Origin: Hymenobacter aquaticus
GTDB lineage: Bacteria > Bacteroidota > Bacteroidia > Cytophagales > Hymenobacteraceae
Direction of reading: 5' to 3'
Assembly: GCF_004765605.1 (NCBI RefSeq)
Contig: NZ_SRLC01000001.1
Location: forward strand, 1,364,001-1,428,000
DNA length: 64,000 nucleotides
Under the pieces are notes generated by a model. That model saw only the letters and a list, made by a program, of their open reading frames with translations. It was not told the DNA's origin and did not search any database. The position numbers and the translations under genes are program-made. Shown piece by piece: positions 34,802 through 43,104 of the stretch. Positions within the stretch are counted from its first letter, which is position 1, and each line of letters begins with the position of its first letter.

Positions 34802-35995
34802 TCAGCCCTTGGTAAAGTCGGGCAGCAGGCGCAGGCACACCGGCGCGGGCACCTCGGCCGCAAAGCCCGTGGGCGTGAGCCGGCCGGTTGTGGCGTCGAC
34901 GCGGAAGGAAAAGATGTTGTTGGAGTTTTGGTTGGCCACCAGCAGCAGCCGGCCGTCGGGCGAGAGGGCGAAGTTGCGCGGCGTTTTGCCCTGCGTGCCG
35001 GCGTGCTCTACCAGGCGCAGGTGCCCACTGCCCTGGTCGATGGCAAAGACGGCCAGGCTGTCGTGCCCCCGGTTGGAGGCGTACACGAAGCGCCCGTTGG
35101 GTGAGACGTGAATGTCGGCGCAGGCATTGGCCCCGGCAAAGCCCGCCGGCAGCGTGGGCACGGAGTGCAACTCGGCAAACGTGCCCTGGGCCGCGTCGTA
35201 GCCCAGGGCCGTGACGGTGGAGTTCAGTTCGTTGACCACGTAGGCCCAGCGCCCGTTGGGGTGAAACGCCAGGTGGCGCGGCCCCGCCCCCGGCTGCGCC
35301 ACGAAGGCAACCTTGCCCGGCAGCTGCGGCAGGCCCGTTTCGGCACTCAGCGCGTAGCTCAGCACTTGGTCGGTGCCCAGGTCCACGGCCAGGGCGTAGC
35401 GGCCGGCGGGGTCGGGCAGGATGCAGTGGGCGTGGGCGCGGTCCTGGTTTTTGTGCGGCCCCGTACCCTGGTGCTGATCCACTACCACGGCCGGCGCTAG
35501 CGGCCCACCAGGCTGCACCGGCAACGCGCTGATGGTGCCGCCGAAGTAATTGGCTACCAGCAGGCCCCGGCCATTGGGCGTCAGGCTCACGTAGCACGGC
35601 CCCGCCCCTTCCGAGGGCTGCTCATTCAGCAAACTCAGCGCGCCGCTGCCCTGGTCGATGCCAAACGCCCGCACCGCGCCCGTGCTGCGGCCCTGAAACT
35701 CCAGGCTGGCCTGCACGGCGTAGAGGCAGCGGTGGTCGGCCGAAAGGGTCAGAAAGCCGGGCTTGGTGCCACCCCGGAAGCCGGCCACGCGGGTCAGCGC
35801 CCCGGTGCGTGGGTGCAGGCGGTAGAGGAAGATATTGTCCTGCTCGGGCGGGCCGTAGGTACCGATGTAGAGCAGCAGCTCCCGCTCGGCGCGACCGAGG
35901 CGCCCCACGGCGCAGGCGGCCAGCAGCGGCCCGGCGGCCAGCAGGGCGGCCCGTTGCAGGAAAGCGCGGCGGGTACGGAGGGGGTTCGAAAGCAT
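34802..35995 (-). CDS. Lactonase-family seven-bladed beta-propeller, Tat-exported lipoprotein
   Basis: Encodes 397 residues from the ATG at 35995. The N-terminus carries a twin-arginine-like RTRRAFLQ and a lipobox (AGPLLAAC), so export by Tat with lipid anchoring is likely. The rest is the 3-carboxymuconate-cyclase/6-phosphogluconolactonase propeller (PF10282 type): LYIGTYGPPEQDNIFLYRL, RYALAVDLGTDQVLSYAL, RHLAFHPNGRWAYVVNE, NFALSPDGRLLLVANQNS. It could hydrolyse sugar lactones outside the cytoplasm. It stands next to the GH92 mannosidase, which is divergent. Confidence 0.9.
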   Translation of the reverse strand: MLSNPLRTRRAFLQRAALLAAGPLLAACAVGRLGRAERELLLYIGTYGPPEQDNIFLYRLHPRTGALTRVAGFRGGTKPGFLTLSADHRCLYAVQASLEFQGRSTGAVRAFGIDQGSGALSLLNEQPSEGAGPCYVSLTPNGRGLLVANYFGGTISALPVQPGGPLAPAVVVDQHQGTGPHKNQDRAHAHCILPDPAGRYALAVDLGTDQVLSYALSAETGLPQLPGKVAFVAQPGAGPRHLAFHPNGRWAYVVNELNSTVTALGYDAAQGTFAELHSVPTLPAGFAGANACADIHVSPNGRFVYASNRGHDSLAVFAIDQGSGHLRLVEHAGTQGKTPRNFALSPDGRLLLVANQNSNNIFSFRVDATTGRLTPTGFAAEVPAPVCLRLLPDFTKG

Positions 35996-36334
35996 AGCCA
36001 AGCCAGTAGCAGGAGCCGCCAAGATACGCAGGCGGCCGGGTGCAACGTATTGACTTGACGCATACCAACGGGGTTTGGCGGGCAGGCGGCGGCAATTACC
36101 CGGCTATTGCCGAGTGACCACTACGCCGGAGCAGCTCTGCTGCGAATCCGCCCGCGCCGCCTGACCGAGGTAGAGACGCAACATCTTGCGTCTCAATCGT
36201 TGCTGACGTTGTTTACTGCGACTTCACGGTCGTTCAACGACGAGACGCAAGATGTTGCGTCTCTACACGCAGGCGGCGCGGGCACCGGTAATACATCCTC
36301 CTTTCCTACCTTCCCGGCTTCAACCCCGAAGCTG
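35996..36334. other. Divergent intergenic region, 339 bp
   Basis: Lies between the minus-strand lactonase and plus-strand GH92 genes. It contains the perfect 25-bp inverted repeat at 36170-36266. A plus-strand open frame spans it in phase with GH92, but the signal peptide at 36335 fixes the real start. No promoter box matched clearly. Confidence 0.5.
36170..36266. repeat. Perfect 25-bp inverted repeat, arms self-complementary
   Basis: Arms at 36170-36194 and 36242-36266 are exact reverse complements. Each arm is itself a hairpin: GAGACGCAA, a 4-nt loop (CATC or GATG), TTGCGTCTC. The element is 97 bp long. The GTAGAGACGCAA type of arm is familiar from dispersed repeats in this phylum and in cyanobacteria. 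Confidence 0.9.
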
Positions 36335-38632
36335 ATGAAACTGCCGTTCCTTCCCGCTCTTCTTCTCGCGTCTTTTCCTAGCCTGGCCCAGCAGAAAGCC
36401 CGGCCCGCCGAAAACCTGGTGCAGTACGCCCGGCCCATCATCGGGACCCAGAAGATGGGCCACACCTACCCCGGGGCCACGGTGCCCTTCGGCATGGTGC
36501 AGCTCTCGCCCGATACCGACACGCTGCTCTACGCCAAGGACGGTAAGTATAACCCCGACATCTACCGCTACTGCGCCGGCTACCAGTACGACGACCCCAC
36601 CATCGTGGGCTTCAGCCACACCCACTTCAGCGGCACCGGCCACTCCGACCTCGGCGACTTCCTGGTGATGCCCACCACGGGGCCCTTGCAGCTCAACCCC
36701 GGCACGGCCCAGAAGCCCGAAGCCGGCTTCCGCTCCCGCTTTTCCCACCAGAACGAAACCGCCGAGCCGGCCTACTACAAAGTGAAGCTCGACGACCACA
36801 ACATCGGGGTCGAGCTGACGGCTACCACGCGCGTGGGTATGCACCAGTACACTTTCCCGAAAGCCGACCAGGCCCACGTCATCCTGGATCTGATGGCCGG
36901 CATCTACAACTACGAGGACAAGAACGCCTGGACCTACGTGCGCGTGGTCAACGACTCGCTCATTACCGGCTACCGCCAAACCAACGGCTGGGCCCGCACC
37001 CGCACGCTGTACTTCGCCATGGCTTTTTCCAAGCCGTTTAAGAGCTACGGCTTCCGCAACTTCTCCAAAAAGCAGGTCTACCGCGGCTTCTGGGGCAAGT
37101 TCGACCAAAGCAAGAACTTCCCCGAAATGGCCGGCGAGCAGCTACGCGCCTACTTCGACTTCAGCACTACCGAGGGCGAGAAAATCAAGGTAAAAATGGC
37201 CCTGTCGCCCGTCAGTCAGGAAGGGGCGGTGGCCAACATGCGGGCCGAGCTGCCGGGCTGGAGCTTCGAGCAGACCCGGGCCCAGAGCCAGGCCCTGTGG
37301 CAGCAGGAGCTGAGCAAAGTCACGATTCAGAGCCCGAAGAAGGACGACAAAATCAACTTCTACACGGCCCTCTACCACACCTTTCTGGGCCCCACCGTCT
37401 ACCAGGACGCCGACGGGCAGTACCGGGGCCTCGACCAGAACAACCACCGGGCCGAGGGCTTTACCAACTACACCACCTTCTCGCTCTGGGACACTTACCG
37501 GGCCCTGCACCCGCTCTTCAACCTGGTGCAGCCCCGCCGCAACGCCGACATGATTCAAAGCATGCTGGCCCACTACGGCCAGAGCCCCGAGCACATGCTG
37601 CCCGTGTGGAGCCACCACGCCAACGAAAACTGGTGCATGATCGGCTACCACTCTGTCTCGGTCATTGCCGACGCCGTGCTCAAGGGCAACGCCCCCTTCG
37701 ACGCCAACCAGGCCCTCGACGCCTGCGTCGCCACCGCCCGCCACGATTCCTACGACGGGGTGGGCTTCTACCGGCAGCTGGGCTTCGTGCCCGAAGACAA
37801 GAACTCGTCGTCGGTGAGCAAGACCCTGGAGTACGCCTACGACGACTGGTGCATTGCCCAACTGGCCCAGAAGCTCGGCCGCCAGGATATTTACGAGGAG
37901 TTCAGCAAGCGGGCCCAGAACTACAAAAACGTCTACGACCAGCGCATCGGCTTTATGCGCCCCCGCCTGGCCGACGGCTCGTTCCGCCAGGAGTTCGACG
38001 TGCTCAGCACCAACAACCAGGGCTACATCGAGGGCAACTCCTGGAACTACAGCCTCTACGTGCCCCAGGACCCTAAGGCGCTGATCCAGCTCATGGGCGG
38101 CCCCCGGCGCTTCACCGAGCACCTCGACTCGCTCTTTACCATGCACCTGCCCGACCGGTTCTTCGCCGAAACCGAGGACATCACCCGCGACGGAATCATC
38201 GGCAACTACGTGCACGGCAACGAGCCCGCCCACCACGCGGCCTACCTCTACAACTGGACCGACCAACCCTGGAAAACCCAGCAGCGGGTGCGGATGATCC
38301 TGCCCAAGATGTACCGCCCCACCCCCGACGGCCTGGGCGGCAACGACGACTGCGGGCAGATGTCGGCCTGGTACGTCTTCTCGGCCCTGGGCTTCTACCC
38401 CGTCGCCCCCGGCTCACCCGAGTACGCCCTGGGCAGCCCCGCCATCCACGCCGCCACCATGACGCTGGAGAACGGCAAAACCTTCCGCATCACGGTCAAA
38501 AACCAGAGCGACAAAAACGTGTATGTAAAAGAAGCCCGGCTCAACGGCCAAAAGCTGACCCGGCTGTTTCTCCAGCACCAGGATATCGTGAACGGCGGGG
38601 AGCTGGTGTTTTTGATGGCGGGCAAGCCGTAA
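36335..38632 (+). CDS. GH92 family exo-alpha-mannosidase
   Basis: Encodes 765 residues from the ATG at 36335, which starts a signal peptide (MKLPFLPALLLASFPSLAQQ). GH92 signatures are strong: IIGTQKMGHTYPGATVPFGM, GFSHTHFSGTGHSDLGDFLV near the N-terminus, and in the catalytic (alpha/alpha)6 domain TTFSLWDTYRALHPL, EGNSWNYSLYVPQD, GNDDCGQMSAWYVFSALGFY. These calcium-dependent enzymes cut terminal alpha-mannose from glycans, and Bacteroidota use them on N-glycans and yeast mannan. Length is normal. No SusC/SusD pair is in the window, so it is not part of a complete utilisation locus here. Confidence 0.95.
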   Translation: MKLPFLPALLLASFPSLAQQKARPAENLVQYARPIIGTQKMGHTYPGATVPFGMVQLSPDTDTLLYAKDGKYNPDIYRYCAGYQYDDPTIVGFSHTHFSGTGHSDLGDFLVMPTTGPLQLNPGTAQKPEAGFRSRFSHQNETAEPAYYKVKLDDHNIGVELTATTRVGMHQYTFPKADQAHVILDLMAGIYNYEDKNAWTYVRVVNDSLITGYRQTNGWARTRTLYFAMAFSKPFKSYGFRNFSKKQVYRGFWGKFDQSKNFPEMAGEQLRAYFDFSTTEGEKIKVKMALSPVSQEGAVANMRAELPGWSFEQTRAQSQALWQQELSKVTIQSPKKDDKINFYTALYHTFLGPTVYQDADGQYRGLDQNNHRAEGFTNYTTFSLWDTYRALHPLFNLVQPRRNADMIQSMLAHYGQSPEHMLPVWSHHANENWCMIGYHSVSVIADAVLKGNAPFDANQALDACVATARHDSYDGVGFYRQLGFVPEDKNSSSVSKTLEYAYDDWCIAQLAQKLGRQDIYEEFSKRAQNYKNVYDQRIGFMRPRLADGSFRQEFDVLSTNNQGYIEGNSWNYSLYVPQDPKALIQLMGGPRRFTEHLDSLFTMHLPDRFFAETEDITRDGIIGNYVHGNEPAHHAAYLYNWTDQPWKTQQRVRMILPKMYRPTPDGLGGNDDCGQMSAWYVFSALGFYPVAPGSPEYALGSPAIHAATMTLENGKTFRITVKNQSDKNVYVKEARLNGQKLTRLFLQHQDIVNGGELVFLMAGKP

Positions 38633-38683
38633 TTTGACCAGATATTTATCTTATTCTAGCTAGCCATAAACTCAGCAAGTGCT

Positions 38684-39274
38684 ATGAAATACACCTCCAA
38701 ACAAGGTAACTACATACTCGCTGCTTTGTCATGCCTTACCGTAGTCAGTACTGCAGCGCTTATAAGATTAGGGAAAGACAATTATTACTTTTTAGCACTA
38801 ACAGTATGCTTTGGATCTTTATTTCTCTTCTTTGCTCTAGTTCAAATCATTGCAGATATTTTATCTACAACAGATCATCCAGCAACTAAGAACTCCGACA
38901 ACTTTAATTATTTATTAACTACTAATGGTGTGTTCATGTATACCGAACACGGCTTTTCCCTGACCGTCGCCCAAAAGCATACCCTCATCGAGTGGGCGCA
39001 GGTCAATACGTTGCTGGGGTTTAAGGCGGATCTGCTCACCGTGGACTGCATCTGCCTCGACGTATTTGCGGCAAACAACGTACGGTTCAGGATATCCGAG
39101 CAAACGTTGGGCTGGTACACCTTTCTACGCAAGCTGGAAGAGCTATTTCCGGAAATCGACAAGGGCTGGGAATTCCGCATTGCACAACTGCCCTTTGCAA
39201 CGAACCTTCGTGTTATTTATGACCGGGAGAAAAGATCCTTGGAAGAACTCCAAGACCAGCTCTATACTTCCTAA
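38684..39274 (+). CDS. Hypothetical two-span membrane protein of mixed base composition
   Basis: Encodes 196 residues. Two membrane segments lie in the first 60 residues (YILAALSCLTVVSTAALI and FLALTVCFGSLFLFFALVQI), followed by a cytosolic part with EHGFSLTVAQKHTLIEW and a C-terminal helix. The first 250 bp are strongly AT-rich while the remainder from about 38940 has the high GC of its surroundings. No family recognised. The downstream stretch is the 42-bp tandem array. Confidence 0.7.
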   Translation: MKYTSKQGNYILAALSCLTVVSTAALIRLGKDNYYFLALTVCFGSLFLFFALVQIIADILSTTDHPATKNSDNFNYLLTTNGVFMYTEHGFSLTVAQKHTLIEWAQVNTLLGFKADLLTVDCICLDVFAANNVRFRISEQTLGWYTFLRKLEELFPEIDKGWEFRIAQLPFATNLRVIYDREKRSLEELQDQLYTS

Positions 39275-39392
39275 ACTTTTCTGCGGCCGCTAATTTCGTG
39301 ACCTCTGTGGCACTCACGGCCCTTATAAGGTGAGGGCCGGGCCGTCGGAAATTGGTGGACCCAGGTACTACCAAGAAACCTGGCATACCCCG

Positions 39393-39686
39393 CCACAAGT
39401 GTCCCGGGGCCGCCGAGAAAGCCAGGAGCGCCCGGCAGAGCTCTGGAAGGCCCGCCGAGAAACTTCGGGGTGATTTCCAGACTTCTGGCAATGCCTCCCG
39501 AAAACTTCGGGGCACCATCCAGAACTCTGGACGACCTTCCAAAAAACTTCGGGATGCCTGCCAGAACTCTGGCAGAGCTTCCTGAAAAGCCGGGAGTGCC
39601 TTCCAGAGCTCTGGTTACTGACCCGCGAAAAACAGGTGGGCCTTCCAGAGTTCTGCCGGACTTTCGAAGAAACCTGGCGGTACCGC
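39393..39686. repeat. 42-bp tandem repeat array, about seven units
   Basis: A near-palindromic box of type CCAGAnnTCTGG recurs at 39435, 39477, 39519, 39561, 39603 and 39645, exactly every 42 bp, with a degenerate copy at 39393. Between boxes sits an AAACTTCGGG-like core, also in 42-bp register (39461, 39503, 39545, then degenerate). Because 42 is a multiple of three, all frames show a 14-residue repeat and stay open; coding is not supported otherwise. The units are degenerate, so the array is not freshly expanded. Confidence 0.88.
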
Positions 39687-39699
39687 CCACTGGCCGCCA

Positions 39700-39888
39700 C
39701 TGGCGCGAGTTTAGGCGCAGCCGTACCTCGTGCCAGCTATACGGTGGAGGTTGTACCTCCACTGCCGCGCCAGCGGCAAGCCGGAACCGCGCCGCTTGGG
39801 GAACCCAGGCGTTGTCGTTCTGGCGGGGGAGGCACAGCCTCCCATAACTGAGGGGCACGAGGTACGGCTGCGCCTAAACTCGCGCCAG
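39700..39888. repeat. 35-bp perfect inverted repeat element
   Basis: Arms at 39700-39734 and 39854-39888 are exact reverse complements over 35 bp. Inside are two small hairpins: 39744-39762 (GTGGAGGT, 3-nt loop) and 39827-39843 (GGGAGGC, 3-nt loop). The 189-bp unit has no protein-coding content that I trust. It adjoins the 42-bp array and may be a MITE-like or structured-RNA element. Confidence 0.9.
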
Positions 39889-39919
39889 GAACCAGCCAGC
39901 AACCAGCCAGGAACCACGA

Positions 39920-39962
39920 AAAAGCCCCACCCCGGCCAGTAAAGGCCAGCAATGGGGCTTTT
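39920..39962. terminator. Intrinsic terminator of the small gene at 39984
   Basis: A 10-bp outer stem (AAAAGCCCCA and complement) with an extra GGCC-containing inner segment. On the minus strand it ends in a U run, 22 bp after the stop at 39984. Confidence 0.78.
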
Positions 39963-39983
39963 GCCGCTATAAGCTGGTTAGGC

Positions 39984-40220
39984 TTACAGGTTGGGATTGA
40001 AGCTCGGGGCGGAAGTGCCCTTGTTCTTGTTGCGGTTGTAGAGGTAAGCCGCGCCGGCGGCCAGCAGGGCGCCGGTAGCCAGCTTGCGGCCCATGCCGCC
40101 GGAGCGGGCCGTCGTCGGATAGGTGCCGGGGGCCGCGTTGCCGCCGCCGAGGGTGCGAAACAGGCCCGAAAGCAGGCCTCCCATAGTACCGCTGGGGCGG
40201 TCAGAACCAAAGATGCTCAT
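39984..40220 (-). CDS. Small Gly-rich protein with one membrane segment
   Basis: Encodes 78 residues from the ATG at 40220 (an in-phase TTG 9 bp upstream is not needed). The N-terminal half is Gly/Ser-rich (MGGLLSGLFRTLGGGNAAPG), then KLATGALLAAGAAYLYNRN forms a short hydrophobic segment ending in a basic, Asn-rich tail. No family recognised. A terminator follows, which supports it as a real transcription unit. Confidence 0.65.
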   Translation of the reverse strand: MSIFGSDRPSGTMGGLLSGLFRTLGGGNAAPGTYPTTARSGGMGRKLATGALLAAGAAYLYNRNKNKGTSAPSFNPNL

Positions 40221-40394
40221 GAGTGACAAGGAAAGATGGTGGAGCTGTTGGTACGCAACGAAAGCCGGCCCGGTTGCCGCCTGGTTATCATCCCGGGCGG
40301 AACCCGACTCCGCCCCGGCGGGCGGGGCCGGCGCGCGGATAGAAAAGACCTTTTAGCTTTAGGGCAGTATTCGCCCCTGCTGATCTGCCCCTCT

Positions 40395-41672
40395 ATGAAA
40401 CCCTACCTCCTCTTGCTCCCCCTGCTGGCCCTTGCCACCACCGCCCCGGCCCAGACCGGCCCCATAAAGGTGGAAGTTCGCCAGGCCGCCGGCCGCTACG
40501 AGCTGCTGCGCGGCGGCCAGCCCTACTTTATCAAGGGTGCCGGCGGCGGGCAGTTTCCTGACCGGGTGAAGGCCTACGGCGGCAACTCCCTGCGCACCTG
40601 GGACACCGAAAGCGCCGCCCAGGTGCTGGCCGAGGCCAACCGGAACGGCCTCACGGTGATGGTGGGCCTCGACGTGGCCCGGGAGCGGCACGGCTTCGAC
40701 TACAACGACCCCGCGGCCGTGGCCCGGCAGGTGGAGAAAATCAAGGCTGAGGTGCTCAAGTACAAGGACAATCCGGCGGTGCTGTTCTGGGGCATCGGCA
40801 ACGAGCTGAACCTGGAGTACACCAACCCCAAAGTCTGGGACGCGGTGCAGCAGATTGCCCAGATGATTCACGAAGTCGACCCCAACCACCCCACCAGCAC
40901 CGTGCTGGCCGGCCTGAATCAGAAGGAAGCCGACTTCATCAAGGCCCGGTGTCCGGCCGTGGATATTCTGAGCATCAACACCTACGCCGGCCTGGCCGAA
41001 ATTCCGCAGCAGGTGCGCGCCGTGGGCTGGACGGGCCCCTACGTGGTGGCCGAGTGGGGCCCCACCGGCCACTGGGAAAGCCCCGTCACGCCCTGGAAAG
41101 CCTCGGTGGAGGAAACCAGCAGCCAGAAAGCCGCCGTGTATAAGAGCCGCTACGAGGCCTCGGTGCAGAAAGACAAAACCCAGTGCCTGGGCACCTACGT
41201 GTTTTTGTGGGGCCAGAAGCAGGAACGCACGCCCACTTGGTACGGCATCTTCACCGAGGATGGCAAGGAGTCGGAAGTGGTAGACGTGATGCAGTACCTC
41301 TGGAGCGGCAAGTGGCCCAGGAACCGCGCCCCGCACCTGGCCAGCTTTATGCTGAACGGCAAACAGGCCACCGACAACGTGTACCTGGCGCCCGGCCAAA
41401 GCGTGCCCGTGGCGGCCGTCGTATCGGACCCCGACAAGGACCCGCTGACCTACCGCTACGAGCTGCTGCCGGAAAGCACCGACCTGAAAACCGGCGGCGA
41501 CCGGGAAAGCCGCCCCACGGCCATTCCGGGCCGGGTGCCGGCCAGCGCCAAGGGCCAGACGACCCTGAAGGCCCCGACCCAGGAAGGCGCCTACCGGCTA
41601 TTCGTGTACGCCTACGACGGCAAGGACAACGTAGCCACGGCTAATATTCCGTTTTATGTGAAGGGCAAGTAG
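40395..41672 (+). CDS. Secreted glycoside hydrolase, GH2/GH5-like TIM barrel
   Basis: Encodes 425 residues from the ATG at 40395, which opens a signal peptide (MKPYLLLLPLLALATTAPAQ). The barrel shows IKGAGGGQFPDRVKAYGGNS, NGLTVMVGLDV, the acid/base motif FWGIGNELN and a second Glu in YVVAEWGPTG, the usual pair for clan GH-A retaining enzymes. A C-terminal beta-sandwich follows (QSVPVAAVVSDPDKDPLTYR). It lacks the N-terminal domains of classical GH2. It acts outside the cytoplasm on a beta-linked glycan of unknown kind, and stands in the same stretch as GH92. Confidence 0.85.
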   Translation: MKPYLLLLPLLALATTAPAQTGPIKVEVRQAAGRYELLRGGQPYFIKGAGGGQFPDRVKAYGGNSLRTWDTESAAQVLAEANRNGLTVMVGLDVARERHGFDYNDPAAVARQVEKIKAEVLKYKDNPAVLFWGIGNELNLEYTNPKVWDAVQQIAQMIHEVDPNHPTSTVLAGLNQKEADFIKARCPAVDILSINTYAGLAEIPQQVRAVGWTGPYVVAEWGPTGHWESPVTPWKASVEETSSQKAAVYKSRYEASVQKDKTQCLGTYVFLWGQKQERTPTWYGIFTEDGKESEVVDVMQYLWSGKWPRNRAPHLASFMLNGKQATDNVYLAPGQSVPVAAVVSDPDKDPLTYRYELLPESTDLKTGGDRESRPTAIPGRVPASAKGQTTLKAPTQEGAYRLFVYAYDGKDNVATANIPFYVKGK

Positions 41673-41707
41673 GGCTACTTCATTATTGGCAAATTATCAG
41701 GAACATC

Positions 41708-42046
41708 ATGCAGAAATATACTTCAGTCGAGGATCAGGTTTTGTATGGCTTGGACAAAATTGATAGAGACAGAAAGGTCGAAATCAGCTTGTACGATTTG
41801 GTATTTGTGGTCAAGACAATTGAGGAACTCAACAGATTCTTTCATCAGCCCATGCACTACACTTCATCAGAAGATGTAGTTGAATACCTCGGCACCGTCA
41901 ATAGTGGTGCTTTCTCATTGATTCATAAAATGAATTATGGAATGCTTCACAAGTATTTACCAGAAGACATAAAGAATCAGATGGGTTGGGAAACTGATGA
42001 GTTAGTAAATCCAAACCCACCTTATTATTTCAAGCCCAAAGAATAA
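41708..42046 (+). CDS. AT-rich hypothetical protein
   Basis: Encodes 112 residues, soluble, with VEDQVLYGLDKIDRDRKVEI near the start and MNYGMLHKYLPEDIKNQMGW near the end. The gene is clearly more AT-rich than both neighbours (glycosidase upstream, acetyltransferases downstream), which suggests recent arrival. No family recognised; small cytosolic proteins of this look are often orphan immunity or cargo genes. It starts 35 bp after the hydrolase and ends 9 bp before the next gene. Confidence 0.65.
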   Translation: MQKYTSVEDQVLYGLDKIDRDRKVEISLYDLVFVVKTIEELNRFFHQPMHYTSSEDVVEYLGTVNSGAFSLIHKMNYGMLHKYLPEDIKNQMGWETDELVNPNPPYYFKPKE

Positions 42047-42055
42047 AATTCACCC

Positions 42056-42559
42056 ATGTCCTTTACCCTCCGCCCCTGGCGCCCCGACGACCTGGCCAGC
42101 CTCGTCAGCTACGCCAACAACCCGGAAATTGCCCGGTTCATGACCGACCAGTTTCCCCACCCTTTCACCGAGGAAAAAGGCCGGGGCTTTATCAGCATGG
42201 CCACCAGCCACTCGCCCCAGCGCATCTTCGCCATTGAGGTGGATGGACAGGCCGCCGGCGGCATCGGCCTGCACCCCCAAACCGACGTGCAGTGCAAAAA
42301 CGCCGAGCTGGGCTACTGGCTGGCCCAGCCGTTCTGGGGCCGGGGCATCATCACCGAGGCCATCCGCGAGGTTGTCGACTACGGCTTCCAGACCTTCGAC
42401 ATCACCCGCATCTTCGCCCGGCCCTACGGCACGAATATCGGCTCCCGCCGCGCCCTGGAAAAGGCCGGCTTCGTGCTCGAAGGCCAGTTTGAGAAGACCC
42501 TGTTCAAAAACGGCGAGTTTCTCGACGAGCTGGTCTACGCCGTGCGCCGCCGTGGATAG
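42056..42559 (+). CDS. GNAT acetyltransferase, RimJ/RimL type (first of a pair)
   Basis: Encodes 167 residues. N-terminal FTLRPWRPDDLASLVSYANN is the usual start of RimJ/RimL-like N-acetyltransferases; the acetyl-CoA loop appears as PFWGRGIITEAIREVVDYGF, followed by NIGSRRALEKAGFVLEG. It transfers acetyl from acetyl-CoA to an amino group in the cytosol; the acceptor is unknown. The downstream acetyltransferase starts 8 bp inside its 3' end, so the two are translated together. Confidence 0.9.
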   Translation: MSFTLRPWRPDDLASLVSYANNPEIARFMTDQFPHPFTEEKGRGFISMATSHSPQRIFAIEVDGQAAGGIGLHPQTDVQCKNAELGYWLAQPFWGRGIITEAIREVVDYGFQTFDITRIFARPYGTNIGSRRALEKAGFVLEGQFEKTLFKNGEFLDELVYAVRRRG

Positions 42560-43094
42560 CCTGACTACGCCCCGCCTGCTGCTGCGGGAAATGCAGCCCG
42601 CCGACGCGCCCGGCATCCTGGCCCTCGACTCCGACCCCGAAGTGCTGCGCTACGTACCCGGCCCGCTGATGCAGACGCTGGAAGAAGCCGCGAAAGTGGT
42701 GCAGTACGTGCGCCAGCAGTACGCGCAAAACGGCGTCGGCCGCTGGGCCGTGGTGCGCCCCGACACCGGAGAATTTATCGGCTGGTGCGGTATTAAGCTG
42801 ATGAATGACCACGTCGTCAACGGCCGTACCAACTACCACGACATCGGCTACCGGCTGCTGCGCCGGCACTGGGGCCAGGGCTACGCCACCGAGGCCGCCC
42901 AGGCCAGCCTGCGCTACGCCTTCGACGTGCTGCGGCTGCCCGAAATCCACGCTACGGCCATGCAGGCAAACGTGGCCTCCTGCCGGATTCTGGAGCGGCT
43001 GGGTTTGGAGAAGCAGGGGGAGTTTGTGCAGGATAATGCCCCGTGGAACTGGTATACGCTGGTGAATCCGGACATGCCTTCTGGTAGAAAATAA
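42552..43094 (+). CDS. GNAT acetyltransferase, RimJ/RimL type (second of a pair)
   Basis: Encodes 180 residues from a GTG at 42552, which overlaps the first acetyltransferase by 8 bp and gives the expected start LTTPRLLLREMQPADAPGI. The acetyl-CoA loop is HWGQGYATEAAQASLRYAFD, followed by NVASCRILERLGLEKQGEF. No in-frame ATG lies upstream of this conserved start, so a GTG start is needed. Substrate unknown. Transcription ends in the inverted-repeat terminator at 43105-43267. Confidence 0.88.
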   Translation: MDSLTTPRLLLREMQPADAPGILALDSDPEVLRYVPGPLMQTLEEAAKVVQYVRQQYAQNGVGRWAVVRPDTGEFIGWCGIKLMNDHVVNGRTNYHDIGYRLLRRHWGQGYATEAAQASLRYAFDVLRLPEIHATAMQANVASCRILERLGLEKQGEFVQDNAPWNWYTLVNPDMPSGRK

Positions 43095-43104
43095 CGTTGT
43101 TTCG

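Noticed and set aside
36107..36334. N-terminal extension of the GH92 gene
   Set aside because: The in-phase upstream part translates the 25-bp inverted repeat; the signal peptide at 36335 gives the true start.
39393..39686. CRISPR array
   Set aside because: Units are contiguous and degenerate with no unique spacers, and no cas gene is near.
39271..39858. Minus-strand open frame with 14-residue repeats over the 42-bp array
   Set aside because: 42 bp is a multiple of three, so every frame stays open; the frame runs into the 35-bp inverted repeat, starts at a weak site and has no recognisable protein features.
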